A model generated the notes under the pieces. It saw only the letters and a list, made by a program, of their open reading frames with translations, ran no database searches and had not been told where the DNA came from. The position numbers and the translations under genes were made by a program. Positions 23,019-34,419 of a stretch of DNA of 64,000 nucleotides are shown here, one piece after another; the first letter of the stretch is position 1; every line of letters begins with the position of its first letter. The stretch is taken from NCBI GenBank assembly GCA_948474755.1, contig CAOLHI010001430.1:186001-250000 (forward strand). The letters are read 5' to 3'. The stretch comes from Ctenosaura bakeri. Taxonomy: Eukaryota; Chordata; Lepidosauria; Squamata; Iguanidae.

Positions 23019-23042
23019 AGACAGACAGACAGACAGACAGAC
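23019..23042. repeat. (CAGA)n microsatellite
   Basis: Six CAGA units at the 3' end of the 5S-SINE. Confidence 0.95.
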
Positions 23043-23299
23043 ACTTTTCCTTCCCCCCCACCTCCCGGGAAAGGGCTCTGAGTCTTTAAGCCCAATGTCA
23101 CTGCAAGAAAGGTCTCTTCTGGGTTTCTCTCACCCAGACAAAAATTACTCTCAATCCCCCTCACATGAAAGTAAAGGGTTTCAGTCCCTCTCTGGCAGCA
23201 AAGGACTTTCTTTACCAGCTCTTCCTTTCCAGCAAAGGTTTCCCTTTGTCCATGACTTCCAACATCTCATGTGCCCAAGCAACATCAGATACCACTAGC

Positions 23300-23810
23300 A
23301 GCGGCAGCAACAGGCAGCTCTGTGTGTGTGCATGTATGCGCATCCAAACTGCTCTCTTATTTCCAAACAAGAGAACATTTGGGACTTTCTGCCGTGTTCC
23401 TTCTGCCATGTTCCTCTGTGCCCACCCACCCGCGCTGCTATGGCCCTGCTGAAAGGGACCCAGCGGCAGGCATGTGCATGCACGCCAAACTACTGTCTTG
23501 TTTGCAAATGTGTGAATGGCTAGGGGCATGCACACATGCCTTCTACCATGTCCTTCTGTCTCCACACTCCCCACTGTCATGTCTCTAACAAAAAGGACCT
23601 GGTAGCAGGTGTGTGTGTGCACTCAAACTGCTCCCTGCAAATAAAGAAGCAGCTGGGGCACACGCACACACACCTTCCACCATGTCCCTCTGTACTCACA
23701 CCCCCTGCTCTCTTGTCTGCAAACAAGGAAGCAGTTTTGGTGCCCGGACACACACACCGCTGCTGTGTTCCTGACGAAAGGGACATAATATCAGATACTC
23801 ACATGCACCC
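23300..23810. repeat. Degenerate ~150-bp tandem repeat
   Basis: Units with 'gtgtgtgtgca' followed by 'aaactgctc(t/c)c', 'aaacaag', 'ccaccatgtcc(c/t)tctgt' and 'aaagggac' start near 23307, 23463 and 23602, with a partial fourth unit near 23745. Long open frames across it are repeat-driven. Confidence 0.65.
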
Positions 23811-23819
23811 ATGCCAGGA

Positions 23820-23975
23820 CTCTTGAGGTCCCTTGGCATGGACACCCACTGGGTGACCACAGGCCAATCACACTCTCTCAGCCCCAGAGACAGGCAAAAG
23901 CAAAGGCAACAAATCTTCCCAAGAAAACCTGCATGATGGGTTCACTTTAGGGCTGCCATAAATCAGCTTTCAAAG
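23820..23975 (+). mobile_element. tRNA-derived SINE, 5'-truncated
   Basis: Body 'cccactgggtgaccacaggc', 'tctctcagccccagagacag', 'ctgcatgatgggttcacttt', tail 'gctgccataaatcagctttc'. Head missing. Confidence 0.72.
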
Positions 23976-24021
23976 AGAGAAATGATGTCTAGAAAGAACT
24001 TTCCCCTGTCAGTGGCAATTT

Positions 24022-24215
24022 GTTGCTGTGTGATTTTAAGTTACTTCTAACTTATAGCAACTCTAAGGTGAATTTATCATAGGGTTTTTGGGGTTTTTTG
24101 CAAGATTTATTTAGAGCAGGTTTGCCTTTGCTTTCCCTCTGAGACTGAGAGAATGTGACTTGCTCAAGATCACCCAGTATCTGAGCTTTGATCTGAATCC
24201 TAGTCTCCAGAAGCC
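24022..24215 (-). mobile_element. tRNA-derived SINE (Bov-B-type tail)
   Basis: Reversed tail 'ttgttgctgtgtgattttaa' at the left, body 'gtttgcctttgctttccctc', 'gtgacttgctcaagatcacc', reversed B-box 'gatctgaatcctagt'. Confidence 0.78.
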
Positions 24216-24484
24216 TTTAATAAACAAACAAATATTTAAATCTAAACTTAAATATTTAAATATTTAACTCTTAATTTAAATATTTAAATCTTGAGTTAGG
24301 TTTCGGGAGGTCCCTGGCAACAAATATTTATAGTGCATCCCTGATAAAGGAAAGGTTAAGAGCCACTGTGATAGAGGAAGTGTGGGGACTGTCCTTGCCA
24401 AATTGGGACAGATGGAAGATGTTTGTCTTTTTTCTTCTCTACCTTCTGTACTACAGATAATTCAACCATTACCCATGCTCCTAT

Positions 24485-24560
<76 letters not shown>
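24485..24560. repeat. (TCTG)n(TC)n(CA)n compound microsatellite
   Basis: Eight or so TCTG units, then (TC)n and (CA)n. Confidence 0.95.
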
Positions 24561-24562
<2 letters not shown>

Positions 24563-24599
24563 AGAGCAAAGGGCACATTTTCACATTTATCCACAAACC

Positions 24600-26205
24600 C
24601 AACCAGGGGTTTTGCTCCTTGCTCTCCTCCCCCTCCCCCACAGCATTCTTACCCTCCTTCCTGTCCCCCATCTATGAAAGGGCTCTTGCCTTTCTTTCCC
24701 TCCTCCCCTTGCAGAGGATTTATTGCTCCTTAGGCCCTACCAGTGGTTGCTTCCACACACAAGCCAACAGGGAAAAAATGAGAGTGAAGAGCTGGAGTGA
24801 AACCTCAAGGCTAGATTAAGTCATGCTGAGGCCCTCAGTGATGCCAATCTTAAGAGTCTCCATAGCATTACCAAAGTTTTGAGAGAAAAAGAGAAAGACA
24901 GAAAGACGGTTAAATAACTTAGAGGCCCCAAACTGTAGCATTCTTAGCTAAGTGTGAATCTTGCATGGCAGAACCTTCAAGTCCAGAGAAAGTCTACCTG
25001 GAGAGGGACAAATGAGAGTACTATTGCCACAACTGAACCCTGCTGGGCAGCTTCCTGGAGGCACCTGGGAAGCACAGTGCAGGAACAGACTGAGCTCTTG
25101 GCATCTTTATGTGATGAAGAAAAGGAAAGCTTTAAAAGGGTAGCATTATAGAAGTCCTTCTCTTGCAGATACATCAAATATTGCAGCCTCAGCTCAAATA
25201 AGGCCTTTGTGAAGAAGGAGCTGCTTCCTGGGATGTGTGTTACAAAAGGAATTCCTCAAGCTGTTCCACAGTATGACAGGCCTTCTAGGGAGGTGGTATC
25301 TCCTCTTTCTAAAAACAGGGGCTGACATCCCTTTAAGCAGTTATGATGATGTAAGCTAGACTTATGACCTTGGAACTGCTCTGTATTCACATTTGCGATC
25401 ATGGCACCATTGCTATAACTAAAAATGCCCAAAGCTCACCTTAAAGGCCAGTGAGCTGTCCCAAGCACAGGACTTCTGTGGTGATGGTGAGCAGAATGCT
25501 GCAGGATGATGTGACCACCCCTGAACAGTGGGAAGGGGCTGGTCACATCACCCTGCAGTGCCCCACTTGCATGTGTCACAGAACTTGATTGCTCCAGATG
25601 GCTGGCTGGTGTTTATAGTGGATTTCAGGGGTTGGATCTGAAGATGCAGGATCTTGGCCAGTATTTTAGCAGCTGTAGCTGGAAGAGTCCTGCACGGAGC
25701 AGGGGACTGGAGTTGATGCCCTTCAAAATAATGGCAATTTTTATTAAATCTGTTGACTGGTTAAACTGAAGTTTCCTTAAGTCAGCCCAATTACTCTGAA
25801 CTGTTGAGGCAATTCAACTGTGCAGCTTGATGCCAAACAAGAAAAGAAACCATTCACGCAATTAGTAATTGGGTGGGCATGTTTTTAAACTGAAAGAACA
25901 AGGTGTGGGCTGCCCACCTCCTCATCTGTCCATGCTGGAGTCTTGTGGTGGAGTCCCAATCTGGATTACATGCTATTTACATTTGGAGTGGAAATGCAGT
26001 TGAAGGAATGCTGTCATTCGTGCAGACTAGAGTTTCTCCCCATTTACATACAGAGTGGGGGCAGGGGGACTGACCCACACTGGGAACACTGCAGAAGGCA
26101 AATGGTTAATATATCCTTCCTGCCCCTGCACCCATCTGGGCCTAATTCAGTTCAAGAACTTTAAAAAAATCACGATTTACACTTAAATTGCCACCACCAT
26201 CTAGA
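24600..26205. other. No recognised gene; one possible CR1-like scrap
   Basis: About 1.6 kb non-coding. The stretch 25255-25370 ('gggaggtggtatctcctctt', 'ctaaaaacaggggctgac') is weakly like the CR1 ORF2 end on the plus strand, too diverged to call. No exon is supported. Confidence 0.3.
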
Positions 26206-26210
26206 CCAGG

Positions 26211-26330
26211 AGTTCCCAAATTTTGTTTCTCCAGGTTTTTGGGACTTCAGGCCCCAGAAGCTGTAGACATTTTGGCCAACAGTCAGAGGTTCTGGGACCT
26301 GAAGTCCAAAGCATCTAGAAGACCTGGGCA
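26211..26330. mobile_element. hAT-type palindromic MITE
   Basis: 'ggagttcccaaattttgttt' and 'agaagacctgggcaaattct' bracket inverted 'gggacttcaggccccagaag' and 'tctgggacctgaagtccaaa'. Same family as 7015-7150. Confidence 0.68.
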
Positions 26331-26663
26331 AATTCTAATTGTATGAATGGTTCCTCATCTAGTTTGGCCTTCAAAGGCTTCATTTTAACAGGACTTTGAA
26401 GGATCACATAAATGTCAAGTAGGAATTCAGGAACATGAGAAGATGCCTTATATCAGGACAGACTCTTTGTCCATCAAGCCCAAAGTGGCCTGTTCAAACC
26501 ATGTCCTCTGCAGGTCACAAGTACATCCAAAATGCACCCCTCAAAGGAAAAAAGCAAAACTGGAAGAGCTTGCACATGCATACACTTCAATTTTGTTAAA
26601 AATGCGTCCAGGAGGAGCCCAGTCATCAGGCCACAAAAAGCTTGAGGGCTAATTCATTATCTA

Positions 26664-26885
26664 ATCCATACCTTCCAACATTTCCCACATGAAAACTTGG
26701 AAACATGTGCCCAAACAACATCAGAGTTGTTTGGGCACTCTGTCCCATCATCTGTGCCCAACATCAGAGTTGTTTGGGCACTTTGTCATTTTGCTGAAAT
26801 GACAAAAGTTATTAATGAGGAAAAACATTTAAGATAGAAGTTGCAATCATTTGCTTTTGCCTGAGCCTTCTGGGAAGAGAGAGGA
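26664..26885 (+). mobile_element. MITE, CATACCCTCCAAC family, 5' half rearranged
   Basis: CATACCTTCCAACATTTCCC start, followed by a local duplication of 'aacatcagagttgtttgggc' (about 26718 and 26761, ~43 bp apart), then 'atttgcttttgcctgagcct'. The right terminus is missing. Confidence 0.65.
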
Positions 26886-26889
26886 TTAA

Positions 26890-27089
26890 ATGTTTCTGAT
26901 TTATAATGACCCTACGGTATACCTATCACAGGGCTTTCTTGGCAAGATTTGTTAAGATGCGGGTAAACTTTGCCCTCCTCTGAGGCTGAGAAAGTGTGAC
27001 TTGTCACCCACTAAGTTTCCACACCCATGTAGGGATTTGAACCCTGGTCATCATGGCCAAATGCTCAAACCACTGCACCATGCTGTCCT
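26890..27089 (-). mobile_element. tRNA-derived SINE, tail end missing
   Basis: 'atgaccctacggtataccta', 'ttcttggcaagatttgtt', 'tgaggctgagaaagtgtgac', reversed B-box 'gatttgaaccctggtc', reversed A-box 'caaaccactgcaccatgctg'. Confidence 0.82.
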
Positions 27090-27248
27090 AGTGCAATATT
27101 CTAAACACTATACCTTATTGGCATTAGAGAACATAGAGCTTGCATATGATACAGGTAGTTCAGTCTGACTGATGCTTCAGAGCAGCATCTGTCCCCTGAA
27201 TGCTACCAGCTGCAAGTGAAAGTCCAGTTCCTAAAAGAAGAAACCAAA

Positions 27249-27600
27249 GTCTCCAACTGTTACAATTTGGCAGAGACAGTCCTGATTAAGGTCTTCTGAC
27301 TTGCTTTTAAAATGTTCCAGTTTCTCTCTCCTTCTTCTGCTTTCCCACTTTGTCATCAGCTTGCTTCAATTGCTTTAAAATGAGTTCAAAGTGCAGAAAT
27401 AGTTTGCACTCAATTAATTTAGTATGAGGACAAGGACAGGAGTGCGCAGTCTTGCCCTTCCCGATAGGCCCAGGAAAAGCAAACTACTGCAGCCTCTCCT
27501 AGCTTATATTTTTTTAAAAAATAACTTTTGCATTCTTAACCACTCTCTGATGTTGCTGACTACACATGTCCCAGTTTTCATCCATAAAATATTGGAGGGC
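27249..27600 (-). mobile_element. MITE, CATACCCTCCAAC family, complete (reverse)
   Basis: Left edge 'tctccaactgttacaatttg' with 'gagacagtcctg'; right edge 'catccataaaatattggagg'. Interior 'gcttttaaaatgttccagtt' and 'aagcaaactactgcagcc' matches the reverse complement of 17966-18318. Confidence 0.68.
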
Positions 27601-28474
27601 ACATAAAACAGGCTACTGAAAGAACCCACTGATGACCAAAAAGAGAGAAATACAGCAAATACAGCAAAAAGAGTGATATACAGCACACATGGAGGAAGGC
27701 ATATCAACCACTGTCTCCAAAGACGAGGCAAATTAAAAGGCAATAACCATTTCCGTTGTCTTCTGATCCCATTTATGGGATAATTCCCCTAAGTTGATTG
27801 CTGCTGATTGCAGCAAACAGCCACAGCATTAAGATGGACTGGATGCCATAAACGTCTGTCGTGTGCCAAGCTGCTGACAAGGTCATCTGAAAGGCCCGCC
27901 CTGCTATGAGTCTGTGCGTGCTGCTACCTGCGATGTGGCAATTACATGGATCCATTAGTAGCTGCACTAACTCATGGGGTCTCTTCAGAGTCAGGCTGTT
28001 TGCATTTGTCATGCTGGTACACTTGCTGAACAGCGAGGAGAAGAAATCCTTCCATATGTAGACATCTGAGCCCAAGTGATAGCTTTATATCAAATCTGGG
28101 ATAGATAGATTCTGAGCATTCATCACATTGTTGAAACCAGATTTGTTAGATTGTAAACTGAGGATTTCAGCTAGTCGAGCAAGCAAATAACAAGCAACAA
28201 GCAACGTCTGCACAAATAACCCTTAAAGGTATAAGAGCCCTCTCCAGTTTTCACTCTTGCAATCCTATGGTGTACATGCCTGGACTTTGGCAGCTTATAT
28301 AGGCTTCCCCTACTTTATCTGACAGGTTAGGGATCAGAGCACTGTCAGAAAATGGAACAGGCTGAATAGCTGCACCCATGAATGGTACCATACCTGTAGG
28401 GTACTGTATTCTGTACCCAGGTACTGTATTCTAGGGAGCATGAAGGACCTGTGGAGGCTCACTTGGGACCAACC
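27601..28474. other. Unique-looking sequence, possible conserved non-coding block at 27770-28080
   Basis: No repeat family or exon is recognised. 27770-28080 has balanced composition and no repeat signatures, unlike its surroundings, and a minus-strand open frame of 100 codons that lacks any known motif. I list it only as a candidate regulatory element. Confidence 0.3.
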
Positions 28475-28692
28475 GCAACCATGCTGCTTGCAAAGTCTCT
28501 CAGCCAGCTTAGCATTTTTTGACTCTCTCAGTTCACTTTGCAAGCAGCACTCATGTGGAAGCAGTTCCAAGTGACTCTCCTCAGGCAAGAAATACTAATG
28601 AAAGAGCAGAACCTCCATTGGATTAATGGAAGCTGTCCTTAATTTGGATGCATCAAAAGAGTGAGTCATCAGACAATGGGGTGTCAAAAGGT
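28475..28692. repeat. Unnamed interspersed repeat, copy 1
   Basis: 'tgcttgcaaagtctct', 'gccagctta', 'tttgcaagcagca' and 'tttggatgcatcaaaagagt' all recur in order at 62266-62487. The GCTTGCAAAG / CTTTGCAAGC pair is an internal inverted repeat. Family unknown. Confidence 0.65.
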
Positions 28693-29267
28693 CAAAAGTC
28701 TTCCTTGTATAGAATTTGGAAACCTAAGAATCTCAATTACTCTGTCAAAATAGGTGTCTTAAGACTCATGGTTTTTAAACAGTGGTTCTCAACCATGGAG
28801 GCTCCAGGCACAGCTGGATCTCAACTCCTTCAGCATGGACCATGATGGCTACGACACCTGAAAGCTGAAATCCAACATGACATCTGTCTCTGCTCCTTTC
28901 TAGAGTTGGAGTGGGAAACTATCAAGGATCTGGGGGTGAATTTTCTGCTCTGGGACTTGTGGACTGTCAAAAATGAAAACGACGAGTCCAAAGCTGCCTG
29001 AAAACCCACTTCTGGTTCTGAAAAACTGCACTTTAAAGGGGGTGGGGTCTATAACCCTATTAAAAGCTGGGAAGTCCAGGGGAAGCAGCTCAGCTTTTAA
29101 ATAGCTTTCCAAAAAGCTTCATCCCTTGTCCAGAAAAAACAGTCCAGAGAATTTGGAGGAATCAAGTGACATGACAATAACTTTGATCACTCCTATTCTA
29201 GAGAATGCTTTGTGTATTTTACCATTCTTACCCACATTTATTTGCATTTTGTATGAGCTCATGCATA

Positions 29268-29740
29268 CAATCAGCCCTCCACATTTGCTAGGGTTAGGTG
29301 CAGGACCTTCCAAAAAGTGGAAAAATCACAAATATCAAGATGTGTATCTGTGTCTGTGGGAAGGGGGCTGAGGCATGGTGGGGAGGACAGGCACCTAGTG
29401 TCCAAACGAGATCCAGGAAGGGAGAGGGAAGGAGGGGCTCAGTGTGGTGGCTCTATACTTGCTCTCTCTCACCCATCCCCTTCCTTGGGTGTCGGGGGGT
29501 TCCTCGGGAGAGGATTTGTGGTGCTGAGAAATCAGGTTACAAGATATCCTTAGCTAATGGTGGAGGAGGAGGCGGAGGACCAGAGATGGGCTTTTAAAGA
29601 GCTGGATGGCCTGATCAGAGCTGTCAAGAGAAAAGGTTCCTCTAGAGAAGAAGCACCTGAGCTGGGGGAGAAGCAACTAGAGAAACTCACAAATAGTCAA
29701 AACTGTGAAAATCAAACCCATAAAGGTGAAGGGCTAACTG
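29268..29740. mobile_element. Tigger/pogo-like non-autonomous DNA transposon
   Basis: CAATCAGCCCTCCACATTTG start and AAGGGCTAACTG end are inverted, with TA on both sides (29266-29267 and 29741-29742). Shares the interior 'tgtgtctgtgggaagg', 'tggctctatacttgctc' and 'gatggcctgatcagagct' with 46692-47131. No transposase frame. Confidence 0.75.
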
Positions 29741-29749
29741 TAAATTGGA

Positions 29750-29862
29750 TCTACAAAATCACACAAGGGCAAACTCCCTCTGAACAAATTCTGTCAAGAA
29801 CAACACCCAGTGATGGGTTTATCTTAGGGTCAACATGAACTGGAGGCAAACAACAACAACAA
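29750..29862 (+). mobile_element. tRNA-derived SINE tail fragment
   Basis: 'ctctgaacaaattctgtcaa', 'agtgatgggtttatctta', 'gaggcaaacaacaacaacaa'. The 5' half is missing, and the SINE sits immediately after the Tigger-like element. Confidence 0.72.
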
Positions 29863-30344
29863 CTCCCCCACCCACCCTTGCCCCTGGACACATGTACTTT
29901 CCAATAAAAAGGATGGGAGTGGGTGGGAACAGAAGGACTGCTTCCTGATCCTAAGCCCTTAACAAAAAGGAAGTTCCCATGGTCAGGACCCCTGGACACT
30001 TGGCTTCGCATGCAGAAGAGAGCAAGGAGGGCAAGGAAAAGAGACCTAGAAGACCTGCTGCTGGTCAGTGTGGACGATATTCAGGTCTCTGATTCAGTGT
30101 ACAGCTTCCTCTGGTCCGGGCTTTGTCCATTGTGGTTTAACAGCTGCTTTCAGCAGCCCTTTCTTTCAGTTATGACTCCCTGTGTCCCTGGCAGGGTGTC
30201 TTCTCCCTCTTCCTCTGACCTACACTTACCTTGGGCTGTGCTCCAAGAGCTCAAGGTCCAAGTGTCCAAGTGTCCGAGAGCTCAAGGCTCAAGGCTGCTT
30301 TCTAAACTGCTTAATAAACTAACACAAACAGTCATTTCAAGATT
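29863..30344. other. No recognised gene
   Basis: Non-coding. 30245-30295 contains short direct repeats of 'agctcaagg' and 'aagtgtcc'. A 143-codon frame (29923-30354) has no motif and I treat it as chance. Confidence 0.3.
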
Positions 30345-30413
30345 CTTGGGATGAGAAGGGGAATAGGACTAGGCGATCTCTGAGATGCCTTCTAACATAC
30401 AGTGATTCTATAA
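30345..30413 (+). mobile_element. CR1 LINE 3' tail (sense)
   Basis: 'ggactaggcgatctctgaga', 'tgccttctaacatac', 'agtgattctata', a CR1-clade 3' terminus of a subfamily different from 32.5 kb. Confidence 0.6.
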
Positions 30414-30527
30414 CAGAAACAACTTTGACTATTCACAGACATTAGACACATGTTTAATAGTACTAATACTTTTATGTTAGTCAGAGAATTTTTCATCAGC
30501 TGAATTCCTGCAGGCTACTTAAAACTG

Positions 30528-30692
30528 AGAGCCAGCATGGTGTAGTGGTTTGATCCTTGGAGGGAGACCACAATTAATTCCCTGCTTGGCCACAGAAACC
30601 ACTGGGTGACTGTGGGTGCATCACACGCTCTCAGCCTCCAGAAAACCCTGTGAGGGGTTTTCCTTAGGGTTACCATAAGTTGGAAACAACTT
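30528..30692 (+). mobile_element. tRNA-derived SINE abutting a CR1 end
   Basis: 'gagccagcatggtgtagtgg' head, 'actgggtgactgtgggtgca', 'taccataagttggaaacaac' then 'tt' directly followed by the CR1 tail AGAATCAAAGAATCATAG. The last ~15 bases of the SINE tail are missing. Confidence 0.82.
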
Positions 30693-30820
30693 AGAATCAA
30701 AGAATCATAGAGCTGGAAGAGACCACAGTGACCATCAAGTCCAACCCCATTCTGCCATGCAGGAACACACACTCAAAGCACCTCCAGTAAATGGTCATCC
30801 AGCCTCTGTTTTGAAGGCAA
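30693..30820 (-). mobile_element. CR1 LINE 3' tail, truncated
   Basis: AGAATCAAAGAATCATAGAG, 'gaccatcaagtccaacccca', 'gccatgcaggaacacac', up to 'atccagcctctgttttgaa'. Confidence 0.82.
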
Positions 30821-30904
30821 CATAACAGTACCACACATAAGCCAACCCACTCCCAGAGCTAAGCTGAATTGAGCCTTTTTAGTAACTGGATGGAAACCCA
30901 CGAA

Positions 30905-31020
30905 GGAACACTTAGGGATCTCCAGGCAGAGCATGGAAAGAATCCTGCCTGACACTCTGGACAGCTGCTGCCAGTCTGTGTTGACAATATTGGCTGGAGG
31001 AACCAGTTGTATAAGGCAAC
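30905..31020 (+). mobile_element. tRNA-derived SINE, second family, 3' body
   Basis: 'agctgctgccagtctgtgtt', 'gacaatattggctggagg' and 'gtataaggcaacttcctatt' are the body and tail of the family at 12478-12670. The head is absent. Confidence 0.65.
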
Positions 31021-31199
31021 TTCCTATTCTTCCACGCTTCTACCCCCACTTAACAGTGCTAAGAAAATAAAAATTTTCTTCATGCCCCACCCTTGATTAG
31101 CAGGAGGGGAGGGGGGCTCTTGGTTTTTCTGCAATGCAACATCCACAGTCTAGATCATACGGTGAAGAAGCAGCAGAGACATAGGACATATTCTAGATC

Positions 31200-31310
31200 A
31201 GACCAGAGCTAGAAAAAGATACTTTTTTGATTACAGCTCTACAAATTCTCCCAGGCAGCAGTGTCACATAGACTTATAGTCAAAAATAAGTAATTTTTCC
31301 AAGCACTGGA
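31200..31310. mobile_element. Palindromic MITE (same family as 9862-9965)
   Basis: 'agatacttttttgattacag' and 'gacttatagtcaaaaataag' followed by 'taatttttccaagcactgg'. Confidence 0.6.
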
Positions 31311-32143
31311 GGAATCTAGATGCCCGTTTAGGCTAGTATCAGCTTTCTTCAAGTCTTAAACAGGATATAAAAGGTTTAAATAATGAGTATTCTCTGCTCT
31401 TAAAAGGCAGCAGCTCTCCAGACAGAGAACGCTTTTTTTGTCACATACCTCCGATCCTTTGAAACGTAAATTCCTAGAACTGAACCTGGGACATTGTGTG
31501 CAAAAGCAGCTGCCGGACCACTGAATCTACACAAGAAACAACCATGCCTTCCAACACATTTATGACAGGTCCATCCACCTTGGCACTGCCTGCTCTTAGT
31601 AGCAGATGCTCTCCAGGAGCTTCTGTGTTACTGAGGTGGTGTGAATCCACCCCATGATTGACTGGCTGATAGATAGACAGATAAACAGATAGATCGATAG
31701 ACAGTATTCCTGTATCGCCTCTCAACCCACAGAGGCTCCTGAGAGCAATGAACAAACGAATACCAAGTAAAACAATATAATGATTTTAAAAACATATTAA
31801 AATACTCTTTAAAAACTCCTAAAATCAGTGTAGAAACAATAATAGAATCCAGTTTTAAAACAGCAGTTTTAAACACTGAATGCCACGTGGAACAGCATTG
31901 TTTTGGCCACCTGCTGGAAGGTGAAAAGAGTCCGATTTTAATCTGAACTTTGGAAGAATTATCTATGCAGATGAACTCAAATCCCAAAGGATCTTAGGAA
32001 TCTTCTTTAAAGATCAGATTCTCAGGTACAGAGGAGTCATCCCTATCACCTGTTCACTGACCCTTTGAGCTAAAGATAGTAAGGCTTCAATCTGGGACTT
32101 TTTTGTATGCAAAGCCAACAATCTACCACAGTGGTCCTTCCCT
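31311..32143. other. No gene; fragments of second-family tRNA-SINE
   Basis: 31478-31530 and 31985-32135 contain reversed tRNA-SINE heads ('aactgaacctgggacattgt'; 'gtatgcaaagccaacaatct'). A short (ATAG)n run lies at 31670-31703. 31770-31870 is A/T-rich. No exon. Confidence 0.45.
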
Positions 32144-32302
32144 TGTTGTTGTGTGTCTCCAAGTCATTTCCAACTCATGGCATCCCTAAGGCAACCTATC
32201 ACAGGGTTCTCTGGGGCTGAGTGTGTGTTATGCACCCAAGGTCACTCAGTGGATTTCCATGGCTGATCAGGGAATTGGACCCTGGTTTCCAGTGTTGAAA
32301 AT
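32144..32302 (-). mobile_element. tRNA-derived SINE (Bov-B-type tail)
   Basis: Reversed tail 'ttgttgtgtgtctccaagtc', 'caaggtcactcagtggattt' and reversed B-box 'attggaccctggtttcc'. Confidence 0.8.
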
Positions 32303-32424
32303 GACTTCCAGATCATTTTCCACAGTGAAAAGAGAAAAAAAAGGCCTCTGCGCTAAAACAGCACAGAGAGCCCCAAAACTTGGGGAAAATGGCATCCCTG
32401 CTCCTCCAGAGAACATTTGGGACA

Positions 32425-32525
32425 AAAGAATGCAATGAAATGTGGTGCTCGAGAAGAGTTCCAGAGGTATCTCAGATTGCTAAAATGGGTCCTAGAACAA
32501 ATCAAGCCTGAACTATCCCTAGAAG
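32425..32525 (+). mobile_element. Bov-B/RTE-like LINE fragment
   Basis: 'aatgaaatgtggtgctcgag' and 'gaagagttccagaggtat' match the MWCWRR-V-type segment of the ORF2 end seen at 38040 and 56430. Only ~100 bp remain before CR1 copy A. Confidence 0.55.
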
Positions 32526-32603
32526 CTAAGATCACAGAATCATAGAGTTGGAAGAGACCCCAGGGGCCATCCAGTCCAATCCCTTGCTATGCAGGAACAC
32601 ATA

Positions 32604-34050
32604 TCAAAGCACTCCCAACAGATGGCCATCCAACCACTGCTTAAAAACCTCCAAAGAAGGAGACTCCACCACACTCCATTGAGGCAGCATATTCCACCGC
32701 CAGACAGCTCTGACTGTCAGGAAGTTCTTCCTGAGATTCAGGTGGAATCTCCTTTCCTGCAGCTTGAATCCATTGCTCCTTGTCCTAGTCTCTGGAGCAG
32801 CAGAAAATAGGCCCATTCTCTCCTCGACATAACATTCCTTCAAATATTTAAACATGGCTATCATGTCCCTTCTTAACCTTCTCTTCTGCAGACTAAACAT
32901 ACTCAGATCCCCAAGACATTCCTCATAGGGTATAGCTTGTAGACCCTTCACCATTTTGGTCACCCTCCTCTGGACACGCTCCAGCTTGTTGATATCCTTC
33001 TCAAATTGAGGTGCCCAGAACTGGACACAGTATTCCACATGAGGTCTAATCGAAGCAGAACAGAGTAGTACCATTACCCCCTTTGATCAAGGTACCATAC
33101 TCCTATTGATGCAACCAAGAATCACTTTGACTTTCTTGGCTGCCGCATCACACTGCTGACTCATGTTCAGCTTGTGATCTACCAAGACTCCTAGATCCTC
33201 TTCACATGTACCGTAATCCAGCCACATGTCCCCCATCCTATATTTCTGCATTCCATTTTTTCTGCCCAAGTTCAGGACTTTACATTTCTCTCTGTTGAAA
33301 TTAATTTTCTTAGCTTTGGCGCAGCTCTCCAACCTGTCAAGAACGTTTTGAAATTTGATCCTGTCCTCTGGTGTATTAGCAACCCCTCCCAATCATCTGC
33401 AAATTTGATCAGCATGCCCTCCACTCCTTCATCCAAGTCATCGATGAAGATGTTGAATAGCACTGGGCCCAGGACAGAACCCTGTGGCACCCCACTAGTC
33501 ACTTCTCTCCAGGATGAAAAGCAGCCATTGGTGAGCACCTTTTGGGTTCGGTCGGTCAACCAATTATAAATCCAACTAACAGTAGCCCTGTCCAGCCCAC
33601 ATTTTACTAGCTTCTTTGCAAGAATGTCATCAGGAATTTTGTCAAAGGCCTTACCAAAATCAAGATATGCTATGTCCAGAGCATTCCCTTCATCTATCAA
33701 GCTAGTAGCCCTATCATAAAAAGATGTAAGATTAGTCTGGCATGACTTATTTTTAAGAAATTCATGTTGACTTTTAGTGATTATCGCATTGCTTTCTAAG
33801 TAATTACAAACTGACTGTTTAATGATCTGCTCTAGGATGTTTCTTGGTATTGATGTCAGGCTGATCGGGCAATAATTATTTGGGTCCTCTTTTTTTTCCT
33901 TCTTGAAGATGGGGATGACATTTGCCCTCCTCCAGTCTGCTGGGACTTCTCCCGTTCTCCAAGAATTCTCAAAGATTACTGTGAGTGGTTCTGAAATGAC
34001 TCCTGCCAGTTCTTTTAATATCCTTGGATGTAATTCTGTCCTGGATACTT
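32604..34050 (-). pseudogene. CR1-A ORF2 reverse transcriptase domain, frameshifted
   Basis: Minus-strand segments in order: [20 protein letters not shown] and [14 protein letters not shown] (about 33700-33530), [20 protein letters not shown] (near 33470) and FADD (near 33400), which holds the catalytic aspartates. The frame then shifts, because 7 nt usually found between FADD and LGGVANT are missing near 33393. It resumes as [20 protein letters not shown], then RPHVEYCVQFWAPQF and LRKNFLTVRAVWRWNMLP at the C-terminus. The most 5' RT motifs (34050-33700) are also broken. Confidence 0.88.
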
Positions 34051-34419
34051 GAATTCATCTAGTTTAGCCAGGTATTCTTGTACTACTTCTCTACTCATTC
34101 TGTGCTGCATCCCCCACCCCTTCCTCACCTGCTCCCCACACCCCAGGTTGAGTACTTCTATCCTTTTGGGAAAAAACTGAGGGAAAGAATGTATCGAGCA
34201 GTTCTGACTTTTCTCTCCCCCACCATTAGCAATTGACCATCTTCTTCACGCAGTGACCCTATCATTTCCTTGTTTTTCTTTTTGCTGCAGACATATCTTA
34301 AAAAGCCCTTTTAATTGTTTTTAATGTCTCTGGCAAGTCTGAGTTCATTCTGCACTCCAGCTTTTCTGACATTCTCCATACATATCCTGGCTATTTGCTT
34401 GAACTCCTCTTTGGTGATT

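Noticed and set aside
23212..23622. 136-codon minus-strand open frame
   Set aside because: Covers the ~150-bp degenerate tandem repeat; no recognisable domain.
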